DNA of 64,000 nucleotides from Auanema rhodensis. Its lineage: Eukaryota; Nematoda; Chromadorea; Rhabditida; Rhabditidae. Below the pieces are notes generated by a model, which was given only the letters and a program-made list of their open reading frames with translations, did no database searches and was not told the DNA's origin. The translations under genes and the position numbers were made by a program. Of the stretch, positions 62,982 to 64,000 are shown one piece after another (within the stretch, counting starts at the first letter, position 1; each line of letters starts with the position of its first letter). The DNA lies in NCBI GenBank assembly GCA_964057225.1, contig OZ059895.1, positions 248,001 to 312,000 on the forward strand, read 5' to 3'.

Positions 62982-64000
62982 GTGTATGTTGAGTTTCCAT
63001 GTACACTCAACATTGCTTCCAAAAACATTTTGACAAAAATTTTTTCGAAAAATTTCAAAATAATTTAGCAAAAAGTAGATGTTTTTAGATTCCATTTTTC
63101 AAGGCAAAGACGATAGGCAATGTTATTCAACGAAAAAATTAATTCTTCAGGGTGAAAATCGAGGATATAAGTGTGAACTTATATCAGTTGATATCTCGGT
63201 GCATTTTTAAGCTAGCGCAAATCTGATAACACAGATCGACGCAGCTTAAAAATCCGCATCGAATGCACTATACTACATCGAGAAACGCTTGATACAAAAA
63301 TTAGTTATGATCGTTTGAAAAATGATGCATTAGTGTATGTTGAGTTTCCATGTACACTCAACATTGCTTCCAAAAACATTTTGACAAAAATTTTTTCGAA
63401 AAATTTCAAAATAATTTAGCAAAAAGTAGATGTTTTTAGATTCCATTTTTCAAGGCAAAGACGATAGACAATGTTATTCAACGAAAAAATTAATTCTTCA
63501 GGGTGAAAATCGAGGATATAAGTGTGAACTTATATCAGTTGATATCTCGGTGCATTTTTAAGCTAGCGCAAATCTGATAACACAGATCGACGCAGCTTAA
63601 AAATCCGCATCGAATGCACTATACTACATTGAGAAACGCTTGATACAAAAATTAGTTATGATTGTTTGAAAAATGATGCATTAGTGTATGTTGAGTTTCC
63701 ATGTACACTCAACATTGCTTCCAAAAACATTTTGACAAAAATTTTTTCGAAAAATTTCAAAATAATTTAGCAAAAAGTAGATGTTTTTAGATTCCTTTTC
63801 TTAAGGCAAAGACGATGGACAATGTTATTCAACGAAAAAATTAATTCTTCAGGGTGAAAATCGAGGATATAAGTGTGAACTTATATCAGTTGATATCTCG
63901 GTGCATTTTTAAGCTAGCGCAAATCTGATAACACAGATCGACGCAACTTAAAAATCCGCATCGAATGCACTATACTACATCGAGAAACGCTTGATACAAA
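62982..64000 (-). repeat. Three-monomer block J, copy 2, cut by the window edge
   Basis: Two complete units and 317 bp of a third repeat the block at 61929. The array continues past base 64000. Confidence 0.87.

Larger units (their letters stand above)
50987..64000 (-). repeat. Satellite array, inverted arm (same 351-bp monomer, opposite strand)
   Basis: From 50987 the + strand reads as the reverse complement of the forward monomer. The complement of the landmark (gatgcatta) ends at 51062, 51413, 51764, 52115 and so on every 351 bp. The arm holds a 76-bp partial, 15 full units (51063-56327), one 336-bp unit (56328-56663), 20 full units (56664-63683) and a 317-bp partial cut by the window edge. 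Its monomers form a distinct variant set. All have the gcaatg state before the hairpin, almost all have gaattaa and gtatcaag, and many have a tail reading ttttctta (on +) that I do not find in the forward arm. Forward-arm variants such as the TATAAA-creating change and the cgcgat change are absent here. Confidence 0.98.

Noticed and set aside
1-64000. CRISPR array or other prokaryotic direct-repeat system
   Set aside because: The units are 351 bp and abut with no unique spacers. There are no adjacent genes of any kind.
1-64000. rRNA, tRNA or histone-type tandem gene cluster
   Set aside because: No recognisable RNA box, conserved core or long frame occurs in the monomer, and its A/T-tract composition is that of satellite DNA.
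1-64000. Tandem transposon or viral remnants
   Set aside because: No terminal repeats, target-site duplications, polyprotein-like frame or poly-A tail are seen. The hairpin at 321-346 is inside the unit and is not a pair of element ends.

Overview
The whole 64-kb window is satellite DNA. I see no gene, RNA gene, transposon or unique sequence in it. The basic unit is a 351-bp AT-rich monomer (109 G+C in the first unit by hand count, about 31%) repeated head to tail. Unit boundaries can be followed on the landmark taatgcatca: they fall at 1, 352, 703, 1054 and so on, and the phase is unbroken for 92 units. Length changes are rare: three 313-bp units in the forward arm and one 336-bp unit in the reverse arm.

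Layout. Bases 1-50986 hold 145 complete monomers in one orientation plus a 205-bp truncated one. At 50986/50987 the array flips. Bases 50987-64000 hold a 76-bp partial, 36 complete monomers in the opposite orientation and a 317-bp partial at the window edge. Both ends of the window are still inside the array, so its true size is unknown.

Fine structure. Neighbouring monomers differ at a small set of diagnostic sites, and the variants recur in blocks. This gives nested, irregular higher-order repeats. Units of 3 monomers (1053 bp) and 7 monomers (2457 bp, or 2419 bp with a short unit) are the commonest, with some 5-monomer (1755 bp) and 14-monomer (4914 bp) offsets. The left 13 kb carries one state of the main diagnostic site (ggaataa). 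The middle is mixed. The inverted arm is almost fixed for the other state (gaattaa) and has private variants. Most singleton differences lie within about 2 kb of the orientation switch.

Organism. No protein evidence exists, so this is inference: a eukaryotic genome assembled with long reads, most probably an insect or another invertebrate with AT-rich DNA. Long satellite monomers of about two nucleosome lengths, a large homogeneous array and CpG that is not depleted all fit that. I do not recognise the satellite family and give it no name. Centromeric or pericentromeric heterochromatin is the likely location, unproven.

Nothing here works as a gene system. The points of interest are the orientation switch, the recurring higher-order unit sizes, the conserved dyad symmetries in each monomer, and a half match to the CENP-B box that coincides with the inversion breakpoint.
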